Shown here: one piece after another, positions 49,264 to 52,662 of the stretch | Layout of the letters: each line of letters begins with the position of its first letter | Position numbering within the stretch: position 1 is the stretch's first letter | Source: JAYWIG01 sp043789035 | Lineage (GTDB): Bacteria; Pseudomonadota; Gammaproteobacteria; Burkholderiales; Burkholderiaceae_E | Length of the DNA: 52,662 nt | Direction: 5' to 3' | NCBI GenBank assembly: GCA_043789035.1 | Contig: JAYWIG010000140.1 | Span: 1 to 52,662 of the forward strand | Program-made: the position numbers and the translations under genes | Notes under the pieces: generated by a model | The model's database searches: none | What the model was told of the DNA's origin: nothing | What the model saw: only the letters and a program-made list of their open reading frames with translations

Positions 49264-50613
49264 TCAAGCAAGCTCCTCTAACCGAATACGCCTTACCTTG
49301 CTCAACACACTTGGCAATGCCTCAATGCGAGCCAAAGCCGCATTGACTGACTTCTCAATGGTTTGGTGAGTAATCAACACCACATCGGTTTGATGCTCGC
49401 CTTCGGCAGGCTCTCGCTGCAAAACCGCGTCGAGTGATATTTGCGCATCAGCCAACATACGGGTGATATCGGCCAACACGCCAGGCTCGTCTGCAACACG
49501 CAACCGTAGGTAGTAAGCTGTTTGAACATCTTCCATGGCAAGAATACGAGTGCCATGCATGCTTTGCGGCTGAAACGCCAACGCCGGCACACGTTGAGCA
49601 GCGCTCGAACCAGCACTACGAGCCACATCCACTAAATCGGCAATCACTGCGCTTGCGGTAGGTTCGCTACCTGCGCCCTTACCGTAATACATAGTATGCC
49701 CTACCGCATCGCCTTTAACCCAAACCGCATTCATCGCACCTTCAACATTGGCGATCAATCGTTTGGAGGGGATCAGCGTGGGGTGTACTCGAAGTTCGAT
49801 AGCATCTGCGCCATCAATGCTGCGGCGGCGAGCGATACCCAAAAGCTTGATCCGATAACCAAGTTGCTCTGCGTATTTGATGTCCTCTGCTTCTAACTTG
49901 CTGATGCCTTCAATGTAGGCTTTGTCGAAACTTAAAGGGATCCCAAAAGCAATAGAACCCAGAATCGTGGCTTTGTGGGCAGCATCGACACCTTCGATAT
50001 CGAAGGTAGGATCAGCCTCGGCGTAGCCTAACGCTTGCGCTTGTTTCAGCACCACATCAAAGGGCAAACCTTTATCGCGCATTTCCGACAGAATAAAGTT
50101 GGTGGTGCCATTAATAATTCCAGCAATCCATTCAACTCGATTGGCTGTTAAACCTTCACGCAATGCCTTGATAATCGGGATACCACCGGCTACTGCGGCT
50201 TCAAAAGCGACCACCACGCCCTTAGCCTGAGCAGCAGCAAAAATCTCGTTGCCGTGCACCGCTAGCAAAGCTTTATTAGCGGTCACCACATGTTTACCTG
50301 AGGCAATGGCTTTCAACACCAGAGCTTTGGCAATGCCGTAGCCACCAATCAATTCGACAACAACATCAACATCGGGGGACTCAACGACGAGGTTCGCATC
50401 GCCAACTACATTGACTTTTTCGCCAACAATAGCCCTGGCCCTCGCAACGTCAAGATCAGCCACCATCGTGATTGCGATACCCCGCCCGGCACGACGTTGA
50501 ATTTCGTCCTGGTTGCGTCTAAGCACTTCGAAAGTGCCGGAACCGACGGTGCCAATACCGAGTAAACCTACTCGGAGAGGGGGCAGTTGGGGCAATTGTT
50601 GATGACTATCCAT
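49264..50613 (-). CDS. hom: Homoserine dehydrogenase with ACT domain
   Basis: The enzyme reduces aspartate semialdehyde to homoserine. Parts: an NAD(P)-binding Rossmann domain (VGLLGIGTVGSGT), the dimer and catalytic domain (GIINGTTNFILSEM, with ADPTFDIEGVDAAHK), and a C-terminal ACT domain (about 365-445, with YYLRLRVADEPGVLADI) that usually gives threonine inhibition. I give ATG 50613 (449 residues); a GTG at 50622 in the same frame adds three. Neither has a clear ribosome site. It is divergent from the Mth938-type gene, with its promoter in the 161 bp between. In many Burkholderiales an aminotransferase gene precedes hom; here it does not. Confidence 0.95.
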   Translation of the reverse strand: MDSHQQLPQLPPLRVGLLGIGTVGSGTFEVLRRNQDEIQRRAGRGIAITMVADLDVARARAIVGEKVNVVGDANLVVESPDVDVVVELIGGYGIAKALVLKAIASGKHVVTANKALLAVHGNEIFAAAQAKGVVVAFEAAVAGGIPIIKALREGLTANRVEWIAGIINGTTNFILSEMRDKGLPFDVVLKQAQALGYAEADPTFDIEGVDAAHKATILGSIAFGIPLSFDKAYIEGISKLEAEDIKYAEQLGYRIKLLGIARRRSIDGADAIELRVHPTLIPSKRLIANVEGAMNAVWVKGDAVGHTMYYGKGAGSEPTASAVIADLVDVARSAGSSAAQRVPALAFQPQSMHGTRILAMEDVQTAYYLRLRVADEPGVLADITRMLADAQISLDAVLQREPAEGEHQTDVVLITHQTIEKSVNAALARIEALPSVLSKVRRIRLEELA

Positions 50614-50774
50614 AATTTTCACGGTTGGTTGGGCGTTTAGTTAAAGTTGCGCAAGTGCTCCCAGCGAGTTGCTTGGATCATAAAATCTTGGCAAATACCC
50701 AGCTCGAAATGTGTTGCTCGAATACCCATGAGTTTAACATCTCCGTCTTTCATACATTTTGGTACATTAGCGAA

Positions 50775-51146
50775 ATGAAACTACACGCAGACCAACCCAA
50801 TGCTCTCAATACGGTGACCGCCTATGGCGACGATTTCATTGAAGTTAATCGGGTAAAACACCAAGGTGCGATGCTGGTAATGCCCGAAGGTGAGCTTCAA
50901 AAGTGGCGGCCTGCAACGTTCGAAGAGATTACAGAGGAGGACTTCACCTCTTTGCTCTTGCTAAAGCCCGAACTCATTATTTTTGGCACCGGCGCAAAAC
51001 AGCGCTTTGCCCACCCGAAGCTGACCGCAAAACTGACAAATCTACACATCGGCATTGAAGCGATGGACACTCAAGCAGCCTGCCGCACCTACAATATTTT
51101 GATGGCTGAAGGCCGCAAGGTTTTAGCTGCGCTATTACCAATTTAA
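50775..51146 (+). CDS. Mth938-like (DUF498) domain protein
   Basis: The 123-residue protein belongs to the Mth938/NDUFAF3-like family. Stretches are VTAYGDDFIEVN, GAMLVMPEGEL, LKPELIIFGTGAKQRFAHPKL and GIEAMDTQAACRTYNILMAEGRKV (in part). Eukaryotic relatives assist assembly of respiratory complex I; the bacterial role is not established. I chose ATG 50775 because the family core begins there; the frame extends upstream to 50625 with no protein-like sequence. It is followed by bcp after 41 bp, on the same strand. Confidence 0.88.
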   Translation: MKLHADQPNALNTVTAYGDDFIEVNRVKHQGAMLVMPEGELQKWRPATFEEITEEDFTSLLLLKPELIIFGTGAKQRFAHPKLTAKLTNLHIGIEAMDTQAACRTYNILMAEGRKVLAALLPI

Positions 51147-51187
51147 TCGCCACTTTAAATCAAACGATCTTTCAAAGGACTAGCACT

Positions 51188-51649
51188 ATGACCGTCACGA
51201 TTGGCAAAAAAGTTACCGATTTCCAAGCTGCATGTACCGGCGAGCCTTTTAAGCTATCTGCCCACAAAGGTAAAAACGTGGTTTTGTACTTTTACCCGAA
51301 AGACAGCACGCCAGGCTGCACCACTGAAGGCGGCGATTTTAGAGATGCACAAAAAGGTCTTGCCAAAGCCAATACGGTCGTTTTCGGAATCTCCCGCGAC
51401 AGCATGAAATCGCATGAAAACTTTAAAACTAAGCAAGAGTACAACTTCGAACTTATTTCTGACCCGGATGAGGCGGTTTGCACGCTTTTCGACGTCATGA
51501 AAATGAAAAACATGTATGGCAAGCAAGTGCGTGGCGTTGAGCGCTCGACCTTCGTGATCAGTGCTGACGGCAAGCTGGTAAAAGAATGGCGTGGGGTAAA
51601 AGTCGCAGGCCATGTCGAAGAAGTGTTAGCCTATGTACAAAGCTTGTAG
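51188..51649 (+). CDS. bcp: Bcp/PrxQ-type peroxiredoxin
   Basis: The 153-residue thiol peroxidase reduces hydrogen and organic peroxides in the cytoplasm. The peroxidatic cysteine is Cys44 in YPKDSTPGCTTE, with the usual Arg in RGVERSTFVI. In E. coli Bcp a resolving cysteine lies five residues later; here that position is Gly49 (CTTEGG). Other cysteines are Cys16 and Cys98. The enzyme may therefore act as a 1-Cys type or use a partner thiol. A good AAAGGA ribosome site precedes ATG 51188. The order bcp then PIN-PhoH is common in Burkholderiales. Confidence 0.93.
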   Translation: MTVTIGKKVTDFQAACTGEPFKLSAHKGKNVVLYFYPKDSTPGCTTEGGDFRDAQKGLAKANTVVFGISRDSMKSHENFKTKQEYNFELISDPDEAVCTLFDVMKMKNMYGKQVRGVERSTFVISADGKLVKEWRGVKVAGHVEEVLAYVQSL

Positions 51650-51716
51650 CTTTCATGAGCTATAGTTTAATCACTATCACCAAGGCGAAAGCCGTTTCTC
51701 GCAGGAATTTGTTGTA

Positions 51717-52662
51717 ATGCCTTTGCCTAAAGCGCCGTCTAAACCCGCCACATTGCTAGATTTTTCACTCTCAAAATCAAAAATTAGTCATAGCCCGACA
51801 CCCGAACCAGAGACTACTGCAGCAGCCTCTAAATCGACCAACAGCTTTGCCAAGCAAATTCAGCAAATAGCGGCTATCGAACTTAAAAAACCGATAGCTA
51901 AAGTGCCACAACCAGTGCCACAACCAGCACCACAACCGGTAAGGCCTGGCATCCAGCCTGCCGCAAAAACCGGCGGCCTGTCTGATTTAGCGAAAAAGCC
52001 ACGGCAACGCGCAACGAGCAACAAAAAGAATTTAGGCGGCACCGACGGGCAAACCACCAAACTGTTTGTACTCGATACCAACGTGCTGATGCATGACCCT
52101 TCATGCTTGTTTAGATTCGCCGAGCATGACGTCTACCTTCCAATGATGACCTTAGAGGAGTTAGACGATCACAAAAAAGGCATGTCAGAAGTTTCTCGTA
52201 ATGCCCGCCAAGTAAGTCGTTCGCTAGACCAGCTTGTCAAAGCTCAGCAAGGTGCCATTGATGCTGGTTTAGATTTATCCCTACTTGGTAACGACGATGC
52301 ACGAGGAAGGCTATTCTTCCAAACGCAAATGATGGCGACGATTCTGCCGACTGGCCTGCCTGTGGGCAAGGCAGACAATCAAATTCTTGGCGTTGTGCGC
52401 GCCTTGCAAGAGCTACGGCCTGACCGCCAAGTGGTGTTGGTGTCCAAAGACATCAACATGCGGATCAAAGCGACTGCGCTAACCTTGCCGTCGGAAGACT
52501 ACTTTAACGACCAAGTACTCGAAGACAGCGATTTGCTCTATTCCGGTTGCTTGCAACTGCCGACGAACTTTTGGGAAAAGCATTCCAAGGGCATCGAAAG
52601 TTGGCAACAAGGCGGCAGCACTTTTTACCGCATACACGGCCCCATGGTGAGTTCCATGGTGG
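51717..52662 (+). CDS. PIN-PhoH protein (PhoH2-like), partial
   Basis: An open frame runs from ATG 51717 to the right edge (315 codons), so the C-terminus is missing. The first 110 residues are Pro/Lys/Gln-rich and look disordered, with a PQPVPQPAPQP-type repeat. A PIN domain starts at about residue 117 (LFVLDTNVLMHDP), with the acidic cluster in TLEELDDHKKG and VLVSKDINMRIKA. PIN-PhoH proteins join this RNase fold to a PhoH ATPase/helicase domain that would lie beyond the window. The role would be RNA unwinding and cleavage. The long N-terminal extension is unusual. Confidence 0.88.
   Translation, partial: MPLPKAPSKPATLLDFSLSKSKISHSPTPEPETTAAASKSTNSFAKQIQQIAAIELKKPIAKVPQPVPQPAPQPVRPGIQPAAKTGGLSDLAKKPRQRATSNKKNLGGTDGQTTKLFVLDTNVLMHDPSCLFRFAEHDVYLPMMTLEELDDHKKGMSEVSRNARQVSRSLDQLVKAQQGAIDAGLDLSLLGNDDARGRLFFQTQMMATILPTGLPVGKADNQILGVVRALQELRPDRQVVLVSKDINMRIKATALTLPSEDYFNDQVLEDSDLLYSGCLQLPTNFWEKHSKGIESWQQGGSTFYRIHGPMVSSMV

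Noticed and set aside
50625..50774. Upstream extension of the Mth938-type gene
   Set aside because: The added 50 residues are not protein-like and lie in the divergent promoter region of hom.

Overview
The window looks like a chromosomal segment of a betaproteobacterium, most likely order Burkholderiales. The basis is gene content and order: scpB-rluB-rimP-nusA-infB-rbfA-truB-typA, the aat-bpt-pyrD cluster, bcp next to a PIN-PhoH gene, and hom-thrC followed by molybdopterin genes and clpB. I made no database comparison. Base composition looks moderate, close to half G+C by eye, which is low for that order. I see no insertion sequence, prophage, CRISPR array or rRNA. One tRNA (initiator tRNA-fMet) is present.

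Layout. 1-2141: start of a membrane protein running off the left edge, then a haloacid-dehalogenase gene divergent from a LysR regulator. 2162-13444 (minus): a translation and RNA block, scpB, rluB, rimP, nusA, infB, rbfA, truB, typA, with an intrinsic terminator and a promoter-like site between rluB and rimP that suggest attenuation. 13721-18573: gloB, rlpA, tRNA-fMet, a Nudix hydrolase, both N-degron aminoacyl-transferases (aat, bpt) and pyrD. 18682-26911 is the most accessory part: a DUF418 membrane protein, then a plus-strand set of a His-rich membrane-anchored protein, a TonB-dependent receptor and a DUF4198 periplasmic protein. This converges on a minus-strand run of mazE-mazF, a HAD phosphatase, nitrile hydratase alpha, beta and the P14K-type activator.

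27018-34904: a B12-binding radical SAM gene overlapping a glutaredoxin-fold gene with no active-site cysteine, a PQQ-type sugar dehydrogenase coupled to a di-haem cytochrome c, a HAD phosphatase, a DUF455 ferritin-like protein and tex. 34964-41945: an orphan solute-binding lipoprotein, dinB overlapping clpB, and a second TonB receptor. The clpB-dinB pair has a well-matched LexA box against a consensus -10, with a sigma32-like promoter closer to the gene. 42050-50622 (minus): a PEP-mutase family enzyme, an EamA transporter, moaE, moaD, moeA, an M20 peptidase, mobB, thrC and hom. 50775-52662 (plus): an Mth938-type protein, a Bcp peroxiredoxin and a PIN-PhoH gene cut by the right edge.

The most promising systems are (1) a clpB-dinB operon that appears wired to both SOS and heat shock, (2) a nitrile hydratase operon with a hybrid metal-claw motif, behind a toxin-antitoxin module and facing a putative transition-metal uptake cluster, and (3) the rimP leader attenuator.
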